The notes below the pieces were generated by a model that ran no database searches, had not been told where the DNA came from, and saw only the letters and a program-made list of their open reading frames with translations. A DNA stretch of 42,471 nt, from IMG/VR virus record IMGVR_UViG_3300026094_000012, positions 1-42,471 of that record; one strand, 5' to 3'. Origin of the DNA: a virus. Made by a program: the position numbers and the translations under genes. Within the stretch, counting starts at the first letter, position 1; every line of letters starts with the position of its first letter. Positions 30,642 through 37,883 of the stretch are shown piece by piece.

Positions 30642-33212
30642 ATGGCATATACTATTGAGAAAACCAATAATACTATCTTAACTGTAGTAGAAGATGGTAC
30701 TATTGACAATACCACTGATTTAAAATTAGTAGGTAAGAACTATTCAGGCTATGGCGAAATACAAAATGAAAATTTTGTAGCCTTGCTGGAGAATTTTGCA
30801 AGCGCAAATAATCCACCTAGGCCTGTTGCAGGCCAATTGTATTTTGACACCAACGCAAATACATTAAAAGTGTATGACGGCAATGCTGAAAATATTTTTG
30901 TTCCCCTTGCTAACCTCCATCAAGGAGCGCTCCCTACAGGCGTTAACATTGCTGCAAGCAATGTAAAAGAAGGGGACATTTGGTGGGACGATACCAGCGA
31001 ACAACTATATGTTTATAATGGCAGCCAATTTGTTCTAGTTGGTCCAAAAGCAGCACAAGATATTACAACAGACATGGTTGAACGTCTTGTATATGATAAC
31101 CTACTGGCCGATCCCGATCCTAGCCCCGAAGACCATGAACATCGCATATTAATAGCCTTTGCTGATGACAATCCTATCTACATAATTAGTAATGATGAAT
31201 TTACCCTTGATGAAAGCAATAGCATAGCTGGTTTTGACAGAATAAGAAAGGGCATTACGTTAGTTAACACACAGATTGCAAAAAATGGCGTAACTACTGA
31301 TAATTTTCAATTCCACGGAACATCCAGTGATGCTAACAGACTAGGCGGGGTGTTAGCGCAAGAATATGTAGAGCGCAACGGAGCAGTTTTTACAAGTCAG
31401 GTATCTATCGACGACGATGACGGAATCATCATTGGTGAAAATAATAATCTAGCGTTGCGTATCGCAGGTTCCAATCCTGAACTGCTATCTAATCAAAACG
31501 GCGCCTTGATCGACTTTAAAGTTACTGATAACAGCGGCTCTATTGTTTCTTCCATGCAGCTTGACGCTAATGGTATTATGCCAGCAGCTGATGACTCAAA
31601 AAATATTGGGTCTTCATCTAAAAGATGGAACGAAGTACATGCGGTTAATTTCAAAGGCATAGCAGATAACTCAAACCAACTGTTGAGTGACGGCGAATTT
31701 AGAACAGCAACAAAGTCAAACACAAACAATACTATAGTTAGAAGAGACAGTGTCGGGGACATTTTTGCAACAAAATTTCGTGGTGTTGCGGAACAGGCCG
31801 ACGATGCCACACAAGCAGCTACTCTAAGTGTGTCTGATCTCACAGAAACATTTTTTGACGCCAGTGTAGAAATACAGCCAAACAAAATTGCTGCTAGAGA
31901 CTCTTCAGGAAACATAAATGCAAATCAATTTAATGGCCTAGCAACGCGTTCTGCTACTATACAGGTTCCTACAGGGACTCCGAACGTGTTCGATAATAGA
32001 AGCGCAAGCGTAGCTGATCAAAGCATCCAGCCAGATACTGTTGCTGTAAGAGACAATCAAGGAAGATTGCATGCAGCAGAATTTATTGGCACAGTCATAG
32101 GTGGTTCAAGCACAGCACAGCAGTTGGCAACACCCAGAAGCATAACTCTTTCAGGCGACATAGAAGGCACAGCTGATTTTGACGGCAGTGAAAATATAGA
32201 CATAGTAACCACTGCTAGACCGAACAGTGTTGCACTGGGATCAGACACAACAGGAAATTATGTTCAAAAAGTTGAGATAGAGGGTTCAGAAACTTTTCTC
32301 AATATATATGCAAACAGCACCCTTAATGGGCCTGCTGGAGAAGGCACTGTAATAACAATGAATCTAAATGCATCTGCCTCAAACTTAGGTAACACACTTG
32401 TTGCTCGCGATGCACAAGGAAGTGTTAGTGCTGAGAATATTGATGCCAAGGAAATCACTGCGTCCACTCGCCTCAATGGTGCTGTGAATACAGCAGGAAC
32501 CACAAACGATGGTTTCTTCGATAATCTTACTGTTAATTCTCTGTCTTTTGCAGGCGGAGGAAGTGCTCTACCTATATCTGTAGGAGGTACAGGAGCTGTA
32601 ACTGCAGCGGGCGCTAGAACCAATCTCGATGTGTATAGCACTTCTGAAGTAGACAGTGCAATTGGCTCAGCAATAGGCGGTGTGTCCACTACTAGTATAG
32701 TAAATGGGTCTAGCCAGGTATCGATTCCTACTTCGGGCGGAGATATAACAGTAGGCCGAGCAGGAGGACTGCACAGTAGGTTTACTTCCGATGGCATAGA
32801 GCTCAGTCAAGGAAAATTTGTAGGCGACCTCGAGGGCAATGCAGCCAGTGCAAATTACGCTGACTTAGCAGAATTATACACAACGGACAATAACACACCT
32901 TCCGGAACTGTTGTAATGGTAAGCGAACAATCTCAGTATGAACTAGAGCCATGCGATGGTATAGGATATCCTGTAGGAGTAGTATCTACTAATCCTGCAT
33001 TTTTGATGAACAAGGATCTAGATGACGGAACTGCAATAGCACTTAAAGGTCGAGTTCCCACTCGTGTAGTAGGTGCTGTTAGTAAGGGTGATTTGCTATT
33101 CGCAGGAGCCAACGGCTGCGCCCATACACAAGGGGTTTATAAAATAGGCGTTGCATTAGAAAGCAGTGACTCCGATGGAGAGTCTCTCATAGAATGTATG
33201 TTGGTAATGTAA
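30642..33212 (+). CDS. Tail fibre protein, third paralogue, with distinct C-terminal domain
   Basis: The 856-residue protein begins with the same module as the two genes before it (DLKLVGKNYSGYGEIQNENFVALLENFAS and PVAGQLYFDT). Its middle has at least five fibre-type units of the form F-x-G-x-hydrophobic followed by a polar stretch (FKGIADNSNQL, FRGVAEQADDATQAATL, FNGLATRSAT, FIGTVIGGSSTAQQL, FVGDLEGNAASANYADLAELY). The C-terminal 100 residues (YADLAELYTTDNNTPSGTVVM onwards, including VGVVSTNPAFLMN) resemble C-terminal fibre domains of the peptidase-G2 or self-cleaving chaperone type, but I cannot name the catalytic residues, so this is tentative. The gene is the last of the + strand block and ends a few bases before the shared terminator. 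Confidence 0.72.
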   Translation: MAYTIEKTNNTILTVVEDGTIDNTTDLKLVGKNYSGYGEIQNENFVALLENFASANNPPRPVAGQLYFDTNANTLKVYDGNAENIFVPLANLHQGALPTGVNIAASNVKEGDIWWDDTSEQLYVYNGSQFVLVGPKAAQDITTDMVERLVYDNLLADPDPSPEDHEHRILIAFADDNPIYIISNDEFTLDESNSIAGFDRIRKGITLVNTQIAKNGVTTDNFQFHGTSSDANRLGGVLAQEYVERNGAVFTSQVSIDDDDGIIIGENNNLALRIAGSNPELLSNQNGALIDFKVTDNSGSIVSSMQLDANGIMPAADDSKNIGSSSKRWNEVHAVNFKGIADNSNQLLSDGEFRTATKSNTNNTIVRRDSVGDIFATKFRGVAEQADDATQAATLSVSDLTETFFDASVEIQPNKIAARDSSGNINANQFNGLATRSATIQVPTGTPNVFDNRSASVADQSIQPDTVAVRDNQGRLHAAEFIGTVIGGSSTAQQLATPRSITLSGDIEGTADFDGSENIDIVTTARPNSVALGSDTTGNYVQKVEIEGSETFLNIYANSTLNGPAGEGTVITMNLNASASNLGNTLVARDAQGSVSAENIDAKEITASTRLNGAVNTAGTTNDGFFDNLTVNSLSFAGGGSALPISVGGTGAVTAAGARTNLDVYSTSEVDSAIGSAIGGVSTTSIVNGSSQVSIPTSGGDITVGRAGGLHSRFTSDGIELSQGKFVGDLEGNAASANYADLAELYTTDNNTPSGTVVMVSEQSQYELEPCDGIGYPVGVVSTNPAFLMNKDLDDGTAIALKGRVPTRVVGAVSKGDLLFAGANGCAHTQGVYKIGVALESSDSDGESLIECMLVM

Positions 33213-33220
33213 CAGCCACT

Positions 33221-33246
33221 AAAAAAGGCGCAATGCGCCTTTTTTT
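33221..33246. terminator. Bidirectional rho-independent terminator between convergent genes
   Basis: A GGCGC/GCGCC stem with a three-base loop is preceded by six A and followed by seven T. Because the flanks are A-rich on one side and T-rich on the other, it reads as a terminator from both strands. It sits exactly between the last + fibre gene and the convergent - fibre gene, whose stops are 9 and 14 bases away. Confidence 0.9.
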
Positions 33247-33259
33247 ATCGAGTGCTTGC

Positions 33260-34969
33260 TTATAGATTTACCCAAGCACTACCATTGTAATACTGAAGCT
33301 GATTTGTCGCAGCTGGAGAAGTGCCGCTTTCCATTAATATTACCATGCCTTTTTCGGGAGTTGGAACTAGAGTGTTCCTAGCGGTGTCATCTGCCACTAC
33401 TGCAAACTTTGCGGGAACTCCAAACTCTGCTACGTTATTATTTGCGCTAAAATGAACTTCGTAGTTGTTTGGATCTTCTAGCTCTGTGTCGCTGTCTGGG
33501 TCTCCTGTATAAGTCTCCACAACAAAGTTGTTGCCTTGACCGACAAAACTCAGCACTCGGAAATCCGCAGTAGCATTAGTTTGTCCCAACAGTGTCAACT
33601 GCTTTTCAAATGCAGATTTTGAATCGAAAACTAGCTCTACATTGTCTGGATCACCCGTGCCGACTGTTCCTGCGGTTACTCTGTTAACAAGTATTTCACC
33701 AGTATTGCGAAGAATGACATTCGCTGTGCCTGGCCCAGCAAAATCCCCTACACCAACCGTCAGTGATTGATTAGCAATTAAATCTGACTGTGTTTCTAGT
33801 GTAGGTGTTACAATTATTGCCGAACTGTCGGCTGAATCTATACTATTGGTTAAGATGTTACCAGTCACATCGCCTGTAACATTACCTGTGACATCGCCTG
33901 TAACATTACCTGTGACATCACCTACGAAAGTTGCTGTCACCGTTCCTGATATGTTTTCACCGGGTATGTTGTTTGATACAGCGTCCACTAGCAAGGTGCT
34001 GTCATCGCCAAATACACTGCCTTCTAAGTCTCCGTCAACGTTTCCAGATACATTGCCTGTAATGTTACCTGTTACATCTCCTGTAACGCTGCCGGTCAAA
34101 TTACCAGTTACATTGCCTTGCACATCGCTAACAATATTTGCATTTGTGCCGTCTGTGCCTGGATTTAATATTATCGAACCGTCCTCTGATAAGACGTTAC
34201 CTGAAAGTGTTCCTATGTGGCTGCCTCGCAATACTCCTTCTACTGAGTCTACCAGCAGTGTGGAGTCATCTCCAAACACACTGCCTTTGACATCGCCCGT
34301 TACGTTCAATACAGCAGAGCTTTGCGGCATCCAATGGTTCATGCTTGCATGCCATACAAGTGCTTGTCCGTCTAACGGATCGTGACCTGCACCACTTGTC
34401 TTTACATCTAGCAGTGCATCTATAGACTGATTAGAAATATTTACAGTGCCGTTGGTTGCGTCTACCAACAGCGTAGAGTCATTTGCTAATACGTCACTGT
34501 TGATACTAACAGCGGAAACTTCTCCGTCGACAGTCAACCCGTTAGTAAAAATGTTGCGCCACCTGCGTGTCTCGCTGCCTAAATCATATTCGGTATCGGC
34601 TGTAGGAGTTATATTGCTGTCTACCTGCGCAGTAATAGTTACAGTGTCGGCTGTGTTATCACCAATGTCTATGTTGCCTGTAGCTACGACGTTTCCGTCG
34701 ATGTTTATATTACCTGCACCAATAATATTTTTAGAATTTAGGTTTAGGTCTTTTTGGAGTTGTAATTCGTCAGCAATACTGTCTGCTTGTAAAAAACTGT
34801 CTAGCAATCCCAATGTGTCGCTAGTAAGGAATATGCCGCCCTGTGTAACGCCATCTCCTATATAAAGTGCATCCGTGTCTGTAACGTATATGAGTTCGCC
34901 GTCTGCGAAAACTACGCCCCCGCCCGCGGTGCGTTCGGCTTCGGTGCCTCTTCTGATCTGTAAAGCCAT
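33260..34969 (-). CDS. Repeat-rich tail fibre or structural protein with a fibre-attachment N-terminus
   Basis: The 569-residue protein begins with LQIRRGTEAERT, then FADGELIYVTDTDALYIGDGV, an N-terminal module seen in many phage fibre and tropism proteins. The interior carries a four-residue repeat, Gly-(Asn/Asp)-Val-Thr, over about residues 275-385, in two tracts, and three copies of a D-D/N-S-T-L-L-V-D motif. It ends with YYNGSAWVNL, a common fibre ending. The repeat tract probably forms a thin beta-structured shaft. A GGAG ribosome binding site and a CATAAATAC late box lie upstream, so it is likely expressed with the virion genes although it is on the other strand. It converges on the + strand fibres at a shared terminator. 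Confidence 0.7.
   Translation of the reverse strand: MALQIRRGTEAERTAGGGVVFADGELIYVTDTDALYIGDGVTQGGIFLTSDTLGLLDSFLQADSIADELQLQKDLNLNSKNIIGAGNINIDGNVVATGNIDIGDNTADTVTITAQVDSNITPTADTEYDLGSETRRWRNIFTNGLTVDGEVSAVSINSDVLANDSTLLVDATNGTVNISNQSIDALLDVKTSGAGHDPLDGQALVWHASMNHWMPQSSAVLNVTGDVKGSVFGDDSTLLVDSVEGVLRGSHIGTLSGNVLSEDGSIILNPGTDGTNANIVSDVQGNVTGNLTGSVTGDVTGNITGNVSGNVDGDLEGSVFGDDSTLLVDAVSNNIPGENISGTVTATFVGDVTGNVTGDVTGNVTGDVTGNILTNSIDSADSSAIIVTPTLETQSDLIANQSLTVGVGDFAGPGTANVILRNTGEILVNRVTAGTVGTGDPDNVELVFDSKSAFEKQLTLLGQTNATADFRVLSFVGQGNNFVVETYTGDPDSDTELEDPNNYEVHFSANNNVAEFGVPAKFAVVADDTARNTLVPTPEKGMVILMESGTSPAATNQLQYYNGSAWVNL
33867..33914 (-). repeat. 24-base tandem repeat coding for Gly-Asp/Asn-Val-Thr units
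   Basis: Two perfect consecutive 24-base copies (33867-33890 and 33891-33914) are followed by a third, partly matching copy and preceded by a related sequence. On the coding strand they encode eight residues, made of two Gly-(Asn/Asp)-Val-Thr tetrapeptides. A second, more diverged tract with the same coding pattern lies at about 34030-34130. Length changes by whole units would keep the frame. Confidence 0.85.
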
Positions 34970-34999
34970 CGATTAACTCCTGATAACAATTGTTAAAAG

Positions 35000-35007
35000 T
35001 ATTTATG
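35000..35007 (-). promoter_or_regulatory. Late-type promoter box before the minus-strand fibre gene
   Basis: Read on the minus strand this is CATAAATACT, 38 bases from the ATG at 34969, with a GGAG ribosome binding site in between. It matches the + strand late boxes over ATAAATAC. This is the largest non-coding gap near the gene, and no TTGACA -35 box was noticed. Confidence 0.62.
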
Positions 35008-35023
35008 CCAAAAGGAGTATTAG

Positions 35024-35338
35024 CTATCGTCTCAGTTTTAGGAACTTTTGTGTGCGTTTGGTAATATCTTTTTTGACTTTTTCTGTATCTAATCTAAAGT
35101 CAACGTTTTGTATGACGTCTTGATATTCTTCGAATAAGTCGTCAAGAGAATTCTGTAATTCCTCTACAGAAGAATCAGAATTATTTTTAATGTTGATGTC
35201 CCAGACTTTGCCGTCAGTAAATCCCACTCGAACCGAATGAAGGTACTCAAGTGGGACTATACTGATTTCTATGTCTTCGAAGACTTCTGGCCAGTGATCT
35301 ATGACCTCTGGCGGCAGTTTTTTATTCCTCTGCGGCAC
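35024..35338 (-). CDS. Conserved hypothetical protein of T4-like marine phages
   Basis: A small acidic-then-basic protein of up to 104 residues. The core reads LPPEVIDHWPEVFEDIEISIVPLEYLHSVRVGFTDGKVWDINI, followed by a coiled, charged C-terminus (FRLDTEKVKKDITKRTQKFLKLRR). No catalytic motif is visible. The start is uncertain: a GTG at 35338 overlaps the upstream gene by 17 bases and has a poor ribosome binding site, while a CTG seven codons later (35317) is preceded by AGAGGA at good spacing and gives the protein beginning LPPEVIDHW. There is no ATG anywhere in the frame. The gene ends a cluster of four small genes before the late promoter of the fibre gene. Confidence 0.65.
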   Translation of the reverse strand: MPQRNKKLPPEVIDHWPEVFEDIEISIVPLEYLHSVRVGFTDGKVWDINIKNNSDSSVEELQNSLDDLFEEYQDVIQNVDFRLDTEKVKKDITKRTQKFLKLRR

Positions 35339-35915
35339 TGGCTTTTGTTTTTTTCTTGCTAGGTGCTAGATCTTCTGCTTGTTCTCTCAGTCGTTTTGCT
35401 TCTTTGAACATTGCGTCCGCTTGCGATCTATACTGAGCAGCAAGATCCTCGTCGGTCAAAACTTCGTCTGAGCTTGGTGTTTGCGCAGGAACAGTTTCTT
35501 CCTTTGGTGCATTAGGTTCACTGGCAGTTTCTGGCTGTAGAGCAAGATCTGCAACTGTTACACCTTTTTGCTCTGCTATAACATCGTTCAGCTCGGCAAG
35601 ATTAACAACTGATCGTGTGTCTGGAAGCATTTCAACTTCTTGTGTACTTACTTTATTAAATTTGCCATACTTATGTAATCCTGCAAGCATGTTTCTGCCA
35701 TCAGGAAGTGCTGTTCTTGCCATCGCTTCTGCAAGTTCATAGGCGTTTTGGCCTGCGTTTGATTCCACAAGTTTCATAAGAGAATCGTGTTGATCTGCCT
35801 CCAAAGTTTCTGTTGGAACAACCAAACAATGTTCTGGGTCGTCAGGCAATACTCTGTATGCAACAATTACTCTTTTTCCGTTTTTTGCTATTCTGCCTAC
35901 GTGTTTTAGAGACAT
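35322..35915 (-). CDS. Conserved hypothetical protein, possibly virion-associated
   Basis: The 197-residue protein starts KHVGRIAKNGKRVIVAYRVLPDDPEHCLVV and contains SNAGQNAYELAEAMARTALPDG (about 49-70) and a central strand-rich part up to about 135. The last 60 residues are linker-like: Pro/Glu/Thr-rich, then a helical charged stretch (DLAAQYRSQADAMFKEAKRLREQAEDL) and a Lys/Ala-rich end. I recall similar proteins in marine T4-like phages without known function. It has a good ribosome binding site (AAAGGAGAG) in the end of the gene before it, one base separating the stop and the start. It could be a scaffold- or capsid-associated protein, but nothing in the sequence proves this. Confidence 0.65.
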   Translation of the reverse strand: MSLKHVGRIAKNGKRVIVAYRVLPDDPEHCLVVPTETLEADQHDSLMKLVESNAGQNAYELAEAMARTALPDGRNMLAGLHKYGKFNKVSTQEVEMLPDTRSVVNLAELNDVIAEQKGVTVADLALQPETASEPNAPKEETVPAQTPSSDEVLTDEDLAAQYRSQADAMFKEAKRLREQAEDLAPSKKKTKASAAEE

Positions 35916-35916
35916 A

Positions 35917-36144
35917 TTACTCTCCTTTGTCGCTGCTTTCCGGCTCTTGCTGTGCCTGTATAGCAGCTAGAAAATTTTCCAGCTTTGTGTAGGTCTGGCC
36001 AACAGTCATCATTTCGTTTGGCTTAAATGAGCCTCTCTGGCTAGCGACATCAATAATCGTTTTGATTGCATTGAGATCGTTTACGGTAAGCTCTGGCTGA
36101 CCAGTTTCTTCTGTGTTTGCAGTATCTTGAACATCTTCGGACAT
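35917..36144 (-). CDS. Conserved small hypothetical protein
   Basis: Seventy-five residues, acidic at both ends with a helical core (ELTVNDLNAIKTIIDVASQRGSFKPNEMMTVGQTYTKLENFLAAI). No known enzymatic motif. The helical core with flexible ends would suit a small adaptor. An AAAGGAG site lies seven bases before the ATG, and a TATAAT-like -10 box sits about 20 bases upstream, suggesting a transcription start here. The gene is followed, one base after its stop, by the 197-residue gene. Confidence 0.65.
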   Translation of the reverse strand: MSEDVQDTANTEETGQPELTVNDLNAIKTIIDVASQRGSFKPNEMMTVGQTYTKLENFLAAIQAQQEPESSDKGE

Positions 36145-36163
36145 GGTTTTTCTCCTTTCGTTA

Positions 36164-36169
36164 ATTATA
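36164..36169 (-). promoter_or_regulatory. Possible -10 promoter box (TATAAT)
   Basis: On the minus strand TATAAT stands in the 41-base gap upstream of the 75-residue gene. No good -35 hexamer appears at 16-18 bases (the best is TATTGA), so this could be a weak host-type promoter or one needing a phage factor. Confidence 0.4.
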
Positions 36170-36185
36170 TATGCACTTTATGAAC

Positions 36186-36467
36186 TCAATATTTCAAAAG
36201 TGGACAAGCTAACATAAAATACGCTAGTTCTTTTCCGTCCTCGAAACCTACACGTATAACGGATTCTATGCGGTTAGTTTTTGAGGAAATTTCTACAGTC
36301 CTCCCAACGTAGAATCTTCCTCTGAGATTTTGGGAAATCCATTTCACCAAAGCAGCTTCCATGTTGTAGGTTCCGGGCACTGACAAGTATTCAAAATAGG
36401 ATGGAGGCACTGTGCTTTGTCGTGCCTCAAAAAAGTTAAGCGGATTCGGTTCTTTGATTTTTGCCAT
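36186..36467 (-). CDS. Conserved small hypothetical protein
   Basis: Ninety-three residues without a recognised fold. It begins AKIKEPNPLNFFEARQSTVPPSYFEYL and has a second half with alternating strands (FYVGRTVEISSKTNRIESVIRVGFEDGKELAYFMLACPLL). The pattern suggests a small beta-sheet protein. Its start codon overlaps the stop of the VWA/peptidase gene (TAATG), so it is co-translated with it and may work with it. Confidence 0.65.
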   Translation of the reverse strand: MAKIKEPNPLNFFEARQSTVPPSYFEYLSVPGTYNMEAALVKWISQNLRGRFYVGRTVEISSKTNRIESVIRVGFEDGKELAYFMLACPLLKY

Positions 36468-37777
36468 TAGTTGTTGTCGTAATGTGCGGTCACTCCAAAC
36501 GGTGCTTCTAGATTTTTATTATGGTTGCTGTGTATTACAAAGACAGTTTCGCAGTAATCATCTTCTCCCCAGCTGTCCCACGGAAAGCCATCTGTGAACA
36601 TAATGAACTTTTTGGGCTGAATATCATTTTCACGCATGTAGCGCCAGTTTGCCATAAAGTCAGTACCACCGCCGCCGATAATATCATAGTCTAGCAAGTC
36701 TTCGCCGCCGTCTGCACTAAAGTCCTGTTCGTTATATACTTCGGTGTCGAAGCACCACAGCTTGATACTGTAGTCTTTATATTCCTCCATAATACCTTTG
36801 ATTTCGCTTAGGAAGTCGCGCGCCTGCGTATCTCCAATCGACCCGGACATGTCTAAAGCTACACAGATATCAATAGTATCGTCAAAATTCTGCCCAGGCA
36901 GCACTGCACCGGTGTGCCATCCTTTGCGACTGGGACGCTGGAATGTAAAATCATTTTTGATTGTGCTTTGAATCTGCTGACGCAAAAGTTCACGCCAATT
37001 CATCTTTGGCTCAGTAAGTTCTTTGATCATTCTCGCAACTTCGCCTGGAACATTACCTGCTCCAGCACTTTGGGCGGCCTGCAGCATGCCTTCCTTGATC
37101 TCATCCTTGATCTTTTTCATTTCTTCTTCTGAATACTTGGGACGAGATTTACTTACAGTGTTGCCTTTGCCGTCCTTGCCTTCTTCGCCGTCTTTGTTTT
37201 CATCACCGTCGGATTCTAGGTGTTCGTCTAGCATTTCTCCTTCTTGAAGAAGCTGCTCGATCTTCTCTTCTAGACCTTCTTTGGCTTGTTCGAACAGTTC
37301 GTCATATACTTCTTCAGAGGTCCAGCCTTCGTATCTGAAGTCTTGGTAACAGTCAACAATTTTAGGACTTTCACCGATGCGATCTCGCACAAGTGTGTTA
37401 TTTACAATATAATCCGCAGCAATGTTATAGAGCATAGGATGCCTATCGCCCCTGCGATTGAGATGATCAAATACACAATGTAAAATTTCGTGTGCAATTA
37501 CAAACTCGATCTCTTTGTTACCCATGGCATTAAAGAACTGTGTGTTAAAATACAGATTACGTCCGTCTACAGCAGCCGTGGGAATCCAATCATCTGCAGA
37601 TAGAATGCGCAACCGAGTAGCCATGTTACCAAAGAACGGATGGCGTAACAGCAAGCCGACCCTGGCAATAATAATACGGTCATATACGTCATGACGCATC
37701 TCTTCCAGCTCTTTTTCAGTAATGTCTGGATTCGGCTGCCAGTTCTTTAGTTTGCTAGAGGCATCTTTAGTAGACAT
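36467..37777 (-). CDS. VWA-like protein with a metallopeptidase HExxH motif (DUF2201-type)
   Basis: The 436-residue protein carries two motifs. Near the N-terminus, HEILH (residues 96-100), followed by a His/Asn-containing helix, is a zinc metallopeptidase motif. From about 300 the protein has a von Willebrand A fold with a MIDAS: DMSGS (309-313), GGGTD (369-373) and FTDGFP (394-399). Between the two lies a highly acidic, Gly/Lys-rich insert (about 186-210), probably a flexible hinge. Such proteins commonly accompany MoxR ATPases, as here, and the pair may remodel or load metal into a target. It has its own sigma70-type promoter, so it is probably transcribed separately from the MoxR gene 106 bases upstream. 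It is co-translated with the next small gene. The target is unknown. Confidence 0.85.
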   Translation of the reverse strand: MSTKDASSKLKNWQPNPDITEKELEEMRHDVYDRIIIARVGLLLRHPFFGNMATRLRILSADDWIPTAAVDGRNLYFNTQFFNAMGNKEIEFVIAHEILHCVFDHLNRRGDRHPMLYNIAADYIVNNTLVRDRIGESPKIVDCYQDFRYEGWTSEEVYDELFEQAKEGLEEKIEQLLQEGEMLDEHLESDGDENKDGEEGKDGKGNTVSKSRPKYSEEEMKKIKDEIKEGMLQAAQSAGAGNVPGEVARMIKELTEPKMNWRELLRQQIQSTIKNDFTFQRPSRKGWHTGAVLPGQNFDDTIDICVALDMSGSIGDTQARDFLSEIKGIMEEYKDYSIKLWCFDTEVYNEQDFSADGGEDLLDYDIIGGGGTDFMANWRYMRENDIQPKKFIMFTDGFPWDSWGEDDYCETVFVIHSNHNKNLEAPFGVTAHYDNN

Positions 37778-37794
37778 GTGTAATTCCTTGCGTG

Positions 37795-37817
37795 ACGTTA
37801 TATTTTTATTATAACGT
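37795..37817. repeat. Inverted repeat over the VWA-gene promoter -10 box
   Basis: Perfect 8-base arms (ACGTTATA and TATAACGT) with a 7-base spacer cover the -10 box of the promoter and the expected start point. The position suits an operator for a dimeric repressor. A chance palindrome in AT-rich sequence is possible. Confidence 0.5.
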
Positions 37818-37835
37818 ATTTACGGTAAATGTCAA
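37808..37835 (-). promoter_or_regulatory. Consensus sigma70-type promoter for the VWA gene
   Basis: On the minus strand TTGACA (37835-37830) and TATAAT (37813-37808) are both exact consensus, separated by 16 bases. The expected start near 37801 is about 24 bases before the ATG, with an AAGGA ribosome binding site. This is a host-polymerase-type early promoter, unlike the late boxes of the virion genes. Confidence 0.85.
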
Positions 37836-37843
37836 GAGAAAAC

Positions 37844-37864
37844 GGGCGTTTTGGAGGGACGCCC
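37844..37864 (-). terminator. Probable terminator after the MoxR gene
   Basis: On the minus strand a GGGCGT/ACGCCC stem with a 9-base loop is followed by GTTTTCT, 19 bases past the MoxR stop and directly before the next promoter. The T run is short, so termination may be partial. Confidence 0.6.
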
Positions 37865-37883
37865 AAACCCCACACACCGGACG

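Noticed and set aside
32264-32797. A 177-residue minus-strand frame inside the third fibre gene
   Set aside because: It is antisense to a fibre shaft with strong coding character on the + strand, and it is not linked to any gap or regulatory site.
33846-34385. A 179-residue + strand frame opposite the repeat-rich fibre gene
   Set aside because: Its sequence is a monotonous Pro-Val-Thr-Ser repeat, the antisense image of the Gly-Asp-Val-Thr repeat, and it starts within the real gene without its own promoter.
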